From Caulobacter soli (lineage in GTDB: Bacteria; Pseudomonadota; Alphaproteobacteria; Caulobacterales; Caulobacteraceae): a stretch of 64,000 nucleotides of DNA. Where the stretch lies: the NCBI RefSeq assembly GCF_011045195.1, contig NZ_CP049200.1, positions 1 through 64,000 on the forward strand, read 5' to 3'. Position 1 is the first letter of the stretch; each line of letters begins with the position of its first letter. Both the position numbers and the translations under genes were made by a program. A model generated the notes under the pieces. It ran no database searches. It worked only from the letters and a program-made list of their open reading frames with translations, and was not told where the DNA came from. This document shows, in pieces, positions 52,992-62,456 of this stretch.

Positions 52992-54716
52992 CTAGCCGAC
53001 GGCCGCCAAGTCGAGAATCTGGCTCAGGGCGCGTTTCAGTTCCGCGGCCGGATCGGTGGGCAGGGCGGTCCAGCGGGCGCCCACGTGGCCATCGGGCCTG
53101 ATCAGCAGGGCTCCGGTCGGGCCGACCCCGACCAGATCCTCCCAGGGCGTGTCGGCCGGCGGCTGGGCATAGGCCGCGCCGCCGATCTGATGGGCGACGA
53201 GAGGCGTTTTGGCCGCCTCGAGGACCTGGGCGGCGGCGGCCGTCCAGGCGGCCCCGTCGCGGCCCGCGAACAGCACGAAGCCGCCGTTGTAGAGATCGAT
53301 CGTCGACAGCGATCGCCCCTGGCCGTCGGTCAGCCAGACATGCGGCGCGCGCGCGCCGGGGTTCCCTGTCGGCCGATAGGTCGAGACGGTCGATTCCACC
53401 GCCGGCGCGCCGTCGCCGACGATCGCGCCGGTCGTGTAGATCTGCCCGAACTGCTGGCCTTGCGACAGGATCTGCTCGCGCTGCTTGGGGATCGCTTCGC
53501 GCATCTTCTCGCGCATGGGCTCGCCTTCCGGCGTCTCCAGGATCGACAGCGCCTGGGGGTTCTTGCTCAGGAACCCGGTCTCGGCCATGCGCTTGGTGTT
53601 GAGGATCATTTGCTCGCCGTTGCTCTGGGCCACCGGCTTGCGCTCGTCCTGGTAGCTGTCCAGCAGGCCGTCTCCAGCCCCCCACCGCAGCCGGGCGACG
53701 AGCTTCCAGACGAGATTGTGGCTGTCCTGAACGCCGCTGTTCATGCCAAAGCCCCCGTGCGGCGGAAAGCGATGGGCCGCATCGCCGGCCAGGAAGATCC
53801 GCCCCGCGCGCCAGCGATCGGTCACCGCCTGATCATGCTTCCAATGCAGGATGCTGGTCACCGCCAGCGCCAGGTCCGGGACGCCGGCCGCCTGCCGGAT
53901 GATCTCGGCGCAACGCTCGGGGGTGTAGTTCAGCGGATCCTCGCCCTCGGCGGCCTCGAAGTTGTAGGACCACAGATTGCCACGCCGACGCCAACCGAAA
54001 GCGCCCTGGGTGTCGCCGTTGACGACCCAGAACAGGCCATACTGGCGTCCGGCGCGATAAGGCTCCAGATCCGCCTCGAAGACCACGTTGATGGCGTTTC
54101 CCATCGACGGGTGGCCCGATTCCGAAATCCCCAGCCGGGTGCGCGTGGGGCTGCGCACCCCGTCGGCGCCGATGACGTACTGGGCGCGGGTCTCCATCTC
54201 CGCGCCCTTGGGCGAGGCGTAACCGATCCGCACGCCGTCGTCGTCCTGTTCGACCGTGCGCACTTCGCTCGCGAGCCGCAGTTCGACCGACGGATATTGT
54301 TTCAGAGCCTCGGCGAACAGCGGCTCGTAGATGTCCTGGCTGCAGAACGCCATCAGCTCCGGCGACCAACTGCGGAAGAGGTCCTGTTCCTCCTGCGTCG
54401 CGCCGATCGAGACCTGACCCAGCTCGATGCCGGCCATCCGGGTCATCCAGCCGATCGTGAACACGCCGTCCCAGTCGACGCTGTTCTTGCGGATGAGGTC
54501 GGCCAGTCCCAGCTGGCGATAGATCTCCATGGTCCGGGCGTGGATGCCCGAGGCCTTGGGGTGGACCGAAAAGCTCGAACGCCGCTCCAGGAGCAATGTC
54601 TTGACGCCAGCGCGGCCAAGCTGAATGGCCGATAGCAGGCCGACCGGACCGGCGCCGATGACGACAACCTCAAAAGCGTTGGTGTCAGACGCAAGCTTGG
54701 ACTCGTTGAGCGACAT
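52992..54716 (-). CDS. FAD-dependent aromatic monooxygenase (PheA/TfdB/MhpA type)
   Basis: A 574-residue flavin hydroxylase. FAD motifs are all present: 'VVVIGAGPVGLLSAIQLGRA' (Gly21-Gly26), 'YVIGADGVRSPTR', and 'FLAGDAAHRFPPHGGFGMNS'. The C-terminal thioredoxin-like domain ('GGFVLFAGRDGAAWTAAAAQ') matches the phenol hydroxylase subgroup. It hydroxylates a phenolic or aryl acid with NAD(P)H and oxygen. GGGAGGG precedes the ATG at 54716. It is divergent from the SnoaL-like gene. The substrate is unknown. Confidence 0.92.
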   Translation of the reverse strand: MSLNESKLASDTNAFEVVVIGAGPVGLLSAIQLGRAGVKTLLLERRSSFSVHPKASGIHARTMEIYRQLGLADLIRKNSVDWDGVFTIGWMTRMAGIELGQVSIGATQEEQDLFRSWSPELMAFCSQDIYEPLFAEALKQYPSVELRLASEVRTVEQDDDGVRIGYASPKGAEMETRAQYVIGADGVRSPTRTRLGISESGHPSMGNAINVVFEADLEPYRAGRQYGLFWVVNGDTQGAFGWRRRGNLWSYNFEAAEGEDPLNYTPERCAEIIRQAAGVPDLALAVTSILHWKHDQAVTDRWRAGRIFLAGDAAHRFPPHGGFGMNSGVQDSHNLVWKLVARLRWGAGDGLLDSYQDERKPVAQSNGEQMILNTKRMAETGFLSKNPQALSILETPEGEPMREKMREAIPKQREQILSQGQQFGQIYTTGAIVGDGAPAVESTVSTYRPTGNPGARAPHVWLTDGQGRSLSTIDLYNGGFVLFAGRDGAAWTAAAAQVLEAAKTPLVAHQIGGAAYAQPPADTPWEDLVGVGPTGALLIRPDGHVGARWTALPTDPAAELKRALSQILDLAAVG

Positions 54717-55103
54717 TGATGCAGGCCCTCCCACTAATATGTTTTGCAGACTGGGCGTTCTTGATCGGCCCGCGCCTATCCTTGACGAGAGGCGTCCGGC
54801 TCGTAAGCCGTCGATCTTGGGAAACAGTTGTCTATTTTAGCCGGTTTACCCGTTGCGCCCGTATGGCAGCGTGCGAGGCCAGCATAGGGAGGTCTCGCCG
54901 AGGGGCCTGAAGGTCCAAAGATCTTGGGATCGGCGGCTAAGGCTTCTGGCCCGGAGTTCGCCGCGCCTGGCGCACGCGCGCTGGATCAAGCCTCGGACAG
55001 TTTGAGGATCGTGTCCTCATCGCCGCTGAAAGGCCAGATCAACAGCGCGCCGGAGCTTCCCACCCATGCTGGCGCTCTCGTGACTTCGAAAAAGGACCGA
55101 TCA
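54717..55103. other. Divergent promoter region of monooxygenase and SnoaL-like genes
   Basis: 387 bp without a gene. It must hold both promoters. I see no strong inverted repeat. Confidence 0.35.
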
Positions 55104-55520
55104 TTGTCTACTCTTCAAGAAGCGAACAAGGACGTCGTCAGAAGATTCAACAAGGATTTCGTCGAGACCGGAGACCGCGCGATCTTTGACGATATCGTCT
55201 CTCCGGAATTCTCAAACCACTCGGTCCAGGGAGAAGCGCCGACCGGCAGGGACGCCTCGTTCTTTTTCTATACCGGGATATTCCGGGCGGCGTTCCCGGA
55301 CGTCGAGGTCGATATTCAGGATCTGTTCGCCGACGGCGACACGGTCATCGCGAGAAAGTCGTACCACGCCACGCACACCGGCGCGTTTATGGACATCCCG
55401 GCCACGGGCAAGCGCGTCAGCATCGCGGTCATCGAAATCATCCGGCTTCGCGACGGCAAGTATGTGGAGCACTGGGCTACGGCCGACATGTTTGGATTGC
55501 TGCAGCAACTCAAGTCGTAG
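55104..55520 (+). CDS. SnoaL-like polyketide cyclase/ester cyclase family protein
   Basis: A 138-residue NTF2-fold protein: 'NKDVVRRFNKDFVETGDRAI', 'IVSPEFSNHSVQ', 'RDASFFFYTGIFRAAFPDVE', 'IARKSYHATHTGAFMDIPAT' and 'GKYVEHWATADMFGLLQQL' follow the ester-cyclase/SnoaL pattern. The start is probably the TTG at 55104, preceded by AAAGGACC; the GTG at 55080 is the alternative. It is divergent from the FAD monooxygenase and may act on its product. Confidence 0.82.
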   Translation: MSTLQEANKDVVRRFNKDFVETGDRAIFDDIVSPEFSNHSVQGEAPTGRDASFFFYTGIFRAAFPDVEVDIQDLFADGDTVIARKSYHATHTGAFMDIPATGKRVSIAVIEIIRLRDGKYVEHWATADMFGLLQQLKS

Positions 55521-56160
55521 GTCGCTGAGCCGCGCACAGGCGCCACGGTCCGTCGGCCCGCTGCGGGGCGTAGTCTCGCCGATTGGCGGATCGCCCAGAA
55601 CCCGTCCGCGGGACAGCTCAACAGCGCGGCGGCCTATGGCGCCCCGAGGATCTTCGGTTTGACCGTGTCGGCCAAGGTCTGGCGGGCGCGCGGGGCTGCT
55701 TCCAAGGCCGTAGACGGGCGTTCCTAACATCATGTCTGGAGCCTGCGTCGCACGGAAACGGCCATGACGGCGGCCGGCCTCCGCGCCGGCGGCCGACCCG
55801 GCCGATCGTCTTGCGAGGCGCAGCGCCACAGGCGACAGCGGACGGCCGGTCCGTCTTCGGCGGCGTTGCGACCTTGCGAGCGGGCCGACGATGAGGCGCG
55901 GCGTCTGCACGACGCGAGCGCTCCGGGGGGCTCGCGGCGGGTGATCGCGCCCAGGGGCGACCGGAAGGCCGGTCAAGCCGAGCGGCCCCGCGGCGGCCAA
56001 TTCCCCTCGCCGCCATGTGTTTGTCGACGACCAGGCGGCCCGTGGCGCGGCCGAGCGCCGCTGTGGCGAGCGGGTCGCGCCGATTGCCCGCCGCGACGCC
56101 GGCGGCTATAGTCGGGGCAAGTGGCGCGACCTTTAGAATAGCGCTACGCCGGGGAGGATT
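55521..56160. other. Intergenic region upstream of the LysR gene
   Basis: 640 bp with no credible coding region; the open frames on both strands overlap one another and are extremely Arg- and Gly-rich. No clear repeat or terminator was found. Confidence 0.35.
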
Positions 56161-57204
56161 ATGAACAATTACAATGATATGTTCCTGTTCTCAAAAGTCG
56201 TCGAATATAATGGGATCACCGGCGCGGCCCACGCGCTGGGCATGGCGCGCTCAAAGATTTCCCGTCGTATCTCGGAACTGGAAGCCAGTCTTGATGCTCG
56301 CCTGATCCAGCGCACGACCAGGCATTTTGCGGTCACCGACCTGGGCAAGGAATTCAACAAACACTGCCTGAACATGATCCACGAGGCGGACGCGGCGTTC
56401 GACAAGGTCGCGCAGGCGCGAGACAAGCCGGCGGGCCTGGTGCGGATGAGTTGCCCGGCGATGCTCGCGCAGTATGTCATCGGGCCGCTTCTCCCTCTGT
56501 TCATGAGGGAATATCCCGAGATCTGCATCGCTATCGAGACGGCCAACAGAGAGGTGAGCATCGAGGAGAACTTCGATATCTCCTTTCGTATTCGGCAAAT
56601 GCCCTATGAGGACTCCAGCCTGATCGTGCGCTCCCTGGGCATCTTTCAGCCCCTGCTGGTCGCCAGTCCGGAGCTTCTCGACCGCCGCGGCCGGCCCACG
56701 ACGCTCGACGAACTCACGAAAATGCCGATCATCAGCTATTCGACGCCCCAGGGACCGCATGTCTGGACGCTGGTGAGCCCTGAGAAGACCGAAATTCAGG
56801 TTCGACATCAGCCGACGCTCATCGTCGACGATTTCGTCGTCATCCGTCAGGCCGCCTTGCAAGGCAGCGGCGTGACGTTGCTGCCCCTGTCTTTGTGTCT
56901 GGACGACATCCGCAGCGGCGCCCTGGAGATCGTCTTGCCGGAATACCGAGCCCCCGTGGCGGAGCTCTTAGCCGTTTTTCCGTCGCGTCATGGGATTGTG
57001 CCGGCCGTTCGATCGATCCTCGATTTCCTGGCCCAGCATTGCGCGGGCGATGTCGAGCGGGGCCAGATCACGCAGCACCTTGGGCGAGGTCGGCGCGAGC
57101 ACGTCCGCTTCTGGGTGAGCCGGCAGTCGATCGAGGAGCTCGTGAGCACGTCCTTCGCGCGGCATCGGCCCGCCCTGGCTCCGGTTCAAAGCAAGAGCGG
57201 TTAG
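56161..57204 (+). CDS. LysR-family transcriptional regulator with extended C-terminus
   Basis: A 347-residue LysR protein. The HTH 'VVEYNGITGAAHALGMARSK' with 'ISRRISELEASLDARLIQRT', then the effector domain ('SCPAMLAQYVIGPLLPLFMR', 'ISIRI'-like 'FDISFRIRQMPYEDSSLIVR', 'LQGSGVTLLPLSLCLDDIRS'). GGGGAGGATT precedes the ATG. LysR proteins usually end near residue 300; here about 45 Arg-rich residues follow 'ILDFLAQHC', suggesting an altered or frameshifted 3' end. The target is not clear; the monooxygenase and the Rieske oxygenase are both near. Confidence 0.87.
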   Translation: MNNYNDMFLFSKVVEYNGITGAAHALGMARSKISRRISELEASLDARLIQRTTRHFAVTDLGKEFNKHCLNMIHEADAAFDKVAQARDKPAGLVRMSCPAMLAQYVIGPLLPLFMREYPEICIAIETANREVSIEENFDISFRIRQMPYEDSSLIVRSLGIFQPLLVASPELLDRRGRPTTLDELTKMPIISYSTPQGPHVWTLVSPEKTEIQVRHQPTLIVDDFVVIRQAALQGSGVTLLPLSLCLDDIRSGALEIVLPEYRAPVAELLAVFPSRHGIVPAVRSILDFLAQHCAGDVERGQITQHLGRGRREHVRFWVSRQSIEELVSTSFARHRPALAPVQSKSG

Positions 57205-57334
57205 GATGGCCTCGGACGCCAGGGTCCAGATCCCCGGCCCGCCGATGCTCGAGGTCGGCGCCGCCGGCCGCTGGCGACAGATCGGGCCGTGCGTTCGCCT
57301 TCCGGCCCCGCGGGCTTGACGACCCTGCAGGGAG

Positions 57335-58027
57335 TCAGGCCGCCACGCCCCGGCGGCCTGGCGCGGAAAGGTGGGCCGCGGCGATGGGCAAGGCGGCCAT
57401 TTTGGCGGCGTCCTCGGCGTCAAGGCCCAAGGCGATCAGCAAGGCTTGGACGGCGTCGAGGATCGCGCGCTCTTCATCACCGTCGGTCAATATGCGCCGG
57501 ATGGTCATCACCTGAAGACCCAGGCCGATATCGATCGCGGTGTTCAAGGACTGGACCTTCAGGCGACCGGTGGACAGGGCCTCTTGGAACTGAAGCCGGA
57601 TCTTGCTGCTCATCTCGCCGTTGAGCGAACCGACCAGCGGCATCGTCCGTAGCAGGATCCACCCGCGGGCGGGGTCGGCGGTCGCGAAATCGACGAACAT
57701 CCGGAAGGCGATCGCGATCCGAACGACCGGATCGCGGATTTGTCGTTCGGCCTCGAGGATCAGGGTGTTGATGGCCGTGGCGATATCGTTGGCCACCGCC
57801 CTGAACAGGTCGTCGCGGGTCTCGAAGTGGTTATAGAAGGTGCCCCGCGCCACGCCGGCCTTGGCGATCACGTCGTCAATCGTCGGCGCTTCGGCGCCAT
57901 GAACCGCGAACAGGGCGTAGGCCGCTTCCAGGAGCTTGTCGCGGGTGCGGGCGCGCCGCTCCTCGCCGATCTCGATCCTGCGCGCCATTTGCGCCGGGTT
58001 CAGGTTCGTGCTGCGGGTCTTGGCCAA
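57335..58027 (-). CDS. TetR-family transcriptional regulator
   Basis: A TetR protein of about 230 residues. The HTH is in 'KLLEAAYALFAVHGAEAPTI' and 'VIAKAGVARGTFYNHFETRD', followed by a ligand domain ('VFDFATADPARGWILLRTMP'-like region). The TTG at 58027 has AGGAG about 10 bases upstream and is my choice; the ATG at 57988 (MARRIEIGEE) is the other candidate. It is downstream of the VanA-like oxygenase on the same strand. The ligand is unknown. Confidence 0.82.
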   Translation of the reverse strand: MAKTRSTNLNPAQMARRIEIGEERRARTRDKLLEAAYALFAVHGAEAPTIDDVIAKAGVARGTFYNHFETRDDLFRAVANDIATAINTLILEAERQIRDPVVRIAIAFRMFVDFATADPARGWILLRTMPLVGSLNGEMSSKIRLQFQEALSTGRLKVQSLNTAIDIGLGLQVMTIRRILTDGDEERAILDAVQALLIALGLDAEDAAKMAALPIAAAHLSAPGRRGVAA

Positions 58028-58334
58028 GTCGCTACGTCTCCTGCGCTCATTTCCTACAGCAGAAGAGCGCCGATCCCATGCCGAAAACAGCGCGTTGGCC
58101 GCCACGGCCGACGTGATGTCTCTAAATCGGCTTACCGGCGCGTGCGGCGCAAGCCCGGCCGCCGGGTTCGCCTTGGGGGCCATCACGCCGGAGGGGGCGC
58201 GTCTGGCCCGATCGGCCGGCGCGTCGGCCGGCGGATGGACGTGCGGCCTTACCGATCAAGGCGGCGAAGGCGGCGACCGTACGGACCCTTGGGCCCATCG
58301 CGGTCGCCGCCGCCCGCCGCCGAGCGCGGCGGGA
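58028..58334. other. Gap between the Rieske oxygenase stop and the TetR start
   Basis: About 307 bp. The TetR frame stays open through part of it, but the encoded residues do not look like a TetR N-terminus. No other gene, terminator or repeat is convincing. Confidence 0.35.
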
Positions 58335-59426
58335 TCAGGCCACGGGCTCGGCGCTTCGCCGGGCCGACGACGTTTCGTCGGAGGCCGAGGCTTCGGCCTG
58401 TTCGGCCGTAATCCTCTTGTCCAGGGCGCGACGCAGCTGGACGGCGCCGACGTCGGCCTGCATCAAGGCCGGCCGCAACGACCAGAAATCCTGGCCGTCC
58501 ATCATCTCCTGGACGCCATGCAAGATGACTTCGTCCTCATTGATGAAGGCATGCTCGGTGCCGATGCGGATGTTGGCGTCGAGCTCGGGATTGTTGAGAT
58601 CGAAGGTGCGGCTGATCGCCCAGAAATAGTGGGTGGTCGTCTCTGTCTCAGGCGTCAAAAGGTGGGCGTTCTTGGTTTCCAGCCCTTCCTCGCGCGGCCG
58701 TCCGTGCGGCGCCACGCCGGTATTGTTGCGCACGAAGGCCGGCGCTTTCCATCCGCTCTCGACCCAGTGATCGAAGTCGCCTTCGATGGGCCCGCGATTG
58801 GCCTGCCACATCATCTGGAAGATGGCCGGCGTCTCGCCGGCCTCACCCAATCGGTTAGCCCAGATCGTGCCGTCGGACTCCCTGACGAGCTGGGTCGTGG
58901 CGCGACGCACCATGTCGCAGGCCAGGGTGGTGTTGTGCACCATGTGCAAATGCGCCTGATCCATCAGGTTGTCGGTGATCAGCCGGTAGTTGGCGCGGAC
59001 ATGGATCAGCCCGGTCACGGCGTGATAGGCAGGATCGTCCAGGAACTCGAAGTCCGGGATCATGGCGAGGTCGATCTTGGCCGGATCGCCCATCCAGATC
59101 CAGGCCGCGCCCAATCGCTCTTCGACAGGATAGGTCTTCAGCCGCGCATTGACCGGCACCGCGCCGTCGCCGTCCGGATTGTAGACGCACTGGCCGGACG
59201 CGTCGAACCGCAGGCCATGGTAGGGGCATTCGATCGCCCCGTCGACGACCCGGCCCATGTTCAACGGAGCGAACCGGTGGGGGCAGACATTGGTGGTGGC
59301 GACGAGTTCGCCGGCCCCGTCCCGGTACAGCAGAACCTGCTCGCCCAGGATTTTTCGCGTCAGAAGATTGTCGCTGACCTCGTTGGACCAAGCCGCGACG
59401 TACCAGGCATTGCGCAAGAAGGCCAT
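58335..59426 (-). CDS. Rieske non-haem iron oxygenase, vanillate O-demethylase-like
   Basis: A 363-residue oxygenase alpha subunit. The Rieske cluster is bound by Cys48/His50 ('VCPHRFAPL') and Cys67/His70 ('CPYHGL'). The mononuclear iron site is in 'TDNLMDQAHLHMVHNTTL' (Asp156, His159, His164). 'FLRNAWYVAAWSNEV' is the typical VanA-type N-terminus. Such enzymes demethylate methoxy-aryl acids or hydroxylate rings, using a separate ferredoxin-reductase (VanB). No such reductase is in this window, so electrons must come from elsewhere. A 25-bp inverted repeat lies upstream. Confidence 0.93.
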   Translation of the reverse strand: MAFLRNAWYVAAWSNEVSDNLLTRKILGEQVLLYRDGAGELVATTNVCPHRFAPLNMGRVVDGAIECPYHGLRFDASGQCVYNPDGDGAVPVNARLKTYPVEERLGAAWIWMGDPAKIDLAMIPDFEFLDDPAYHAVTGLIHVRANYRLITDNLMDQAHLHMVHNTTLACDMVRRATTQLVRESDGTIWANRLGEAGETPAIFQMMWQANRGPIEGDFDHWVESGWKAPAFVRNNTGVAPHGRPREEGLETKNAHLLTPETETTTHYFWAISRTFDLNNPELDANIRIGTEHAFINEDEVILHGVQEMMDGQDFWSLRPALMQADVGAVQLRRALDKRITAEQAEASASDETSSARRSAEPVA

Positions 59427-59466
59427 TTGTCCGCTCCCGTGTTTTGTTCGTTGGCGTGATCTTGCT

Positions 59467-59491
59467 CGATTTGGACAATATCGTCAAATCG
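59467..59491. promoter_or_regulatory. Inverted repeat CGATTTG(N11)CAAATCG upstream of the Rieske oxygenase
   Basis: Perfect 7-bp arms 41 bases before the oxygenase start codon. The spacing places the half-sites on one DNA face. The regulator could be the adjacent TetR or LysR protein. Confidence 0.5.
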
Positions 59492-60142
59492 AAATAGGAA
59501 GCCGACCTCTGATCGGTGACGCGCGGCCTGCTGGTCTCGGCGTCGCCGGCGCCAGAAGATCACGGGCGCGTTCGCCGACGAGCGCCGTCAACCTGTCGAC
59601 AGGCGACGTCACGACGCCAGGACGACAGTGTCTGGTGATGAACCTTTCGTCCCGGGATCGGGGCCGGCGTCCGTCATGGCGGATCATTGCTTCACGGCGT
59701 CGCGACCGCCCGGCTGGACCGGTTGCGATCCGCCCTCGCTTCAAGGGGCGTCTCCCCTTCCCCGCCGGTTTGGCGGCATTCTCGCGTCGTTCTCGCACGG
59801 CCTCGTCGCGCCGCTGACGGCGAACCGGCGCGGGCCTCTCCGACGTCGCCGGGCCTGGGCGGTCCGTCTCAAAGGTCTTGGGATCTGGCGATCCGAGCGC
59901 TCATCCGCGGAGGGCGCGTCGGCCAGGCTTGCGCGGGTTCAGCCTCGTCCCCTGCGCGGCGACGCCGCCGCAATCCGCCAGCGGCGTCCTGAACGGAGCC
60001 TTCGGCGACGAGGATGCAGGACGTGAGGCCAAGACGTTCCGCTTACGGCCAAACCGTGGCGCGGCCGCCAAAGCGCCGGCCGCGGGCGAACGCGGGCCGC
60101 TTTGGTGCAAAAGTCCGGCTGTGGAACAAAGGCGGCGGCTCT

Positions 60143-60178
60143 CGGGATCCCGTGGACGTTTCAGCCCACGGGATCCCG
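60143..60178 (-). terminator. Hairpin downstream of the TonB receptor gene
   Basis: A 13-bp perfect stem (CGGGATCCCGTGG and complement) with a 10-nt loop, 11 bases after the minus-strand stop. No U-tract follows. Confidence 0.62.
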
Positions 60179-60188
60179 ATCGCGCGGG

Positions 60189-62456
60189 CTAGAACTTGCC
60201 CGTCAGCGACAGCGAATAGGTGCGGCCGCGAGCGAAGATCAGATTCGCCGGCTGGCCGAGCGCGTCAGCCGTCGCCTTCGGGATGGCGAGCGATTCCGAA
60301 GCGGAGGTCAGGGGGCGCTTGTTGAAGAGATTGAGGATTTGCAGATTGATGGCGTAGGTGTCGGTCAGGTCCAATCCGCCCCGGATGTCGAAGAAGGTGG
60401 TCTCCGGAAGCTTGTAGAAGCGGTTGCCGGTGTCGCCGGGGAAGGTGGTGTTGGAGGAGCTGCGGTAGCGCAGGCTCGCGCCGACATTGGCTTCACGCCC
60501 GCCGAAGGCCGGGAAATAGTAATCGGCGCGCAGGCCCGAGGTCCATTTGGAGCTGTAAGGAAGGGTGTCGCCCACGGCCGCGCCGCCCTGCGCGCCCGGC
60601 TTCAGGGCGGTCATCTCCGCGTCCGAATAGGCGGCGTTCGCAGAAATGGTCAGCCCGTGAACGGGGGCGTAGGTGAGTTCGCCCTCCAGGCCCTGCGATC
60701 GAGCATCGCCGGCGTTGCCGGTGATCGTGCGGGTGCCGTCGAAGAAGTTCAACTGAATGTTGGTCCAGTCGATGTAGTAGGCGGCCAAGGTGGCGCGCAG
60801 CCGCCCGTCCAGGGCGTCGCTCTTGATCCCGACCTCGTAGTTCCAGGTCGTGTCGGGCGAGAAGGATGTGCCCACCGCGTTCGGCCCGCCGGGGCGATAG
60901 CCGCGGGCGGCCCGGGCGTACAGCATCGAATTGGGCTGGAAGCGCCAGCGGGCGTTGAACGATTGGGTCCAGACATTGTCCGACGACTCGGCGGTCGCGA
61001 ACGGCGTCGTCACGCCCAGCAGCACCAGATAGCCGGACGCATGGCGCGTGAGGTGCTGATCATTGCGGCTGTAGCGAACGCCCGCGCCGATGTCGAAGGT
61101 CGGGGTCACGTAATAGGTGCCGTTGGCGAAGGCGGCGTATTCGATATAGCGGCTTTCGAGATCAGCGGTTTGATAGTTGGCCAGCAAGGCGACGGTCGGC
61201 GCCAGCGCCGGGGGCGGCGTCGCGCCGTACATGTAGGTCGACCGGATGGCCGAGTGATAGGTGCTTTCCTCACGGTCGAAGAACAGGCCGCCGAGCCATT
61301 CGAACTTCTCGCCGTTCGGCGAGGCCAAGCGCAGTTCCTGGGTGAACTTCCGGGTTTGCGGATTGATCGGCGCCGAAAACTGCAGGAGCGGCCCCAGCAC
61401 GGGGCCCAGCGCGGGCTGGAACACCGTGGTCCCGTCGGATTGGGCCACGACCTTGAAGCGCGAATAGCTGGTCGTCGACGACGCGGTGATGTTGTTGGGC
61501 AGCGTGTATTGGACGTTGGCCTGCAGGACCGAGTACAGCGACCGTGAGTAGCTGTCGCTGTAAACATAGCCGGCGTCTTTGCCGTAGGTCGGCTGCAAGG
61601 TCTTGGCGTTGCCGTTCACCGTGCCGGTCTCGGGAGAGTCGCTCTGGGCATAGATGCCCGCCAGCTTGATCCGCAGATTGTCGGTCGGCTGCAGCAGCAG
61701 GGCGATCCGGCCGCCCTTGCGGGCGTTGTCGTTCAGGCCGCTTTCACCGGTGCGGATATTGGTGAAGTCGCCGTTGTTCTTGGTGTAATAACCGCTGACG
61801 CGCAGCGCCGCCTTGTCCGTGACCAACGGCACGTTCGCGCCGGCGCGGACGGTGTAGTTCGACGCGCCGGTGTCGGCGACCTGGCCGTAGTCCAGCCGGA
61901 CGTGGCCGCTGAAGTCGGTCGTGCTCGGGTCCTTGGTGGTGTATTTGACAAGTCCGGCCAGGGTGCTGGCGCCGTACAAGGTGCCTTGCGGGCCGCGCAG
62001 AACCTCGACCTGATTGAGGTCGAACGGATCGATGTCCGGGCTGAACAGCGCGCCAAGCGCAAAGCCGCTGGCCGCGCCGAACGGCGCGTCATCGACATAG
62101 ACCCCGACCGACGGGCTGATGTCGTTGGGCCCGGTGGACAGGCCGCGGATGGTGACGCGATTGCCGTCGCCGCCGTTGTTCTGGACGGTGAGGCCCGGAA
62201 CATAGGCGGCGAAATCGCCGATGCTGTTGGCCTGGAGCCGTTCGAGCAGCTGATCGTTGACGGCGGTGATGGAGGCCGGAACGGTCTGGATCTTTTCAGC
62301 TCGCTTGTTGGCCGTGACGATGATCTCCTCGAGATAGGTCGATGAGGCCGCCCCGGCGTCCTGCGCGAACGCGGGCGCGGCGAGCAACGCGATCCCCGCG
62401 CTGGTCGATAAAAGCATGAGCGTCCGAGCGCTCTTTTTCGAGAAATGGTTGATCAT
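60189..62456 (-). CDS. TonB-dependent outer-membrane receptor
   Basis: A 755-residue receptor with signal peptide ('ALLAAPAFAQ'), TonB box and plug start 'YLEEIIVTANKRAEKIQTVP', plug motifs 'VTIRGLSTGPNDISPSVGVY' and 'VEVLRGPQGTLYGASTLAGL', and a beta-barrel ending in Phe (LTGKF). GGGGAG lies 8 bases before the ATG at 62456; a start at 62471 is less likely. Import of an aromatic or similar nutrient is inferred. It shares a 36-bp promoter element with the gamma-glutamyltransferase/MFS pair at 19 kb. Confidence 0.94.
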   Translation of the reverse strand: MINHFSKKSARTLMLLSTSAGIALLAAPAFAQDAGAASSTYLEEIIVTANKRAEKIQTVPASITAVNDQLLERLQANSIGDFAAYVPGLTVQNNGGDGNRVTIRGLSTGPNDISPSVGVYVDDAPFGAASGFALGALFSPDIDPFDLNQVEVLRGPQGTLYGASTLAGLVKYTTKDPSTTDFSGHVRLDYGQVADTGASNYTVRAGANVPLVTDKAALRVSGYYTKNNGDFTNIRTGESGLNDNARKGGRIALLLQPTDNLRIKLAGIYAQSDSPETGTVNGNAKTLQPTYGKDAGYVYSDSYSRSLYSVLQANVQYTLPNNITASSTTSYSRFKVVAQSDGTTVFQPALGPVLGPLLQFSAPINPQTRKFTQELRLASPNGEKFEWLGGLFFDREESTYHSAIRSTYMYGATPPPALAPTVALLANYQTADLESRYIEYAAFANGTYYVTPTFDIGAGVRYSRNDQHLTRHASGYLVLLGVTTPFATAESSDNVWTQSFNARWRFQPNSMLYARAARGYRPGGPNAVGTSFSPDTTWNYEVGIKSDALDGRLRATLAAYYIDWTNIQLNFFDGTRTITGNAGDARSQGLEGELTYAPVHGLTISANAAYSDAEMTALKPGAQGGAAVGDTLPYSSKWTSGLRADYYFPAFGGREANVGASLRYRSSSNTTFPGDTGNRFYKLPETTFFDIRGGLDLTDTYAINLQILNLFNKRPLTSASESLAIPKATADALGQPANLIFARGRTYSLSLTGKF

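Larger units (their letters stand above)
59427..60188. other. Intergenic region between the Rieske oxygenase and TonB receptor genes
   Basis: 762 bp without a credible gene; many short overlapping Arg-rich frames only. It holds the oxygenase promoter, the inverted repeat at 59467-59491 and, at the far end, the receptor terminator at 60143-60178. Confidence 0.4.

Noticed and set aside
55583..56111. Several overlapping open frames before the LysR gene
   Set aside because: All are Arg/Gly/Pro-rich, overlap each other on both strands, lack ribosome sites and resemble no family.
59687..60026. Short frames between the Rieske oxygenase and the TonB receptor
   Set aside because: Composition typical of translated GC-rich non-coding DNA, and three frames are open at once.
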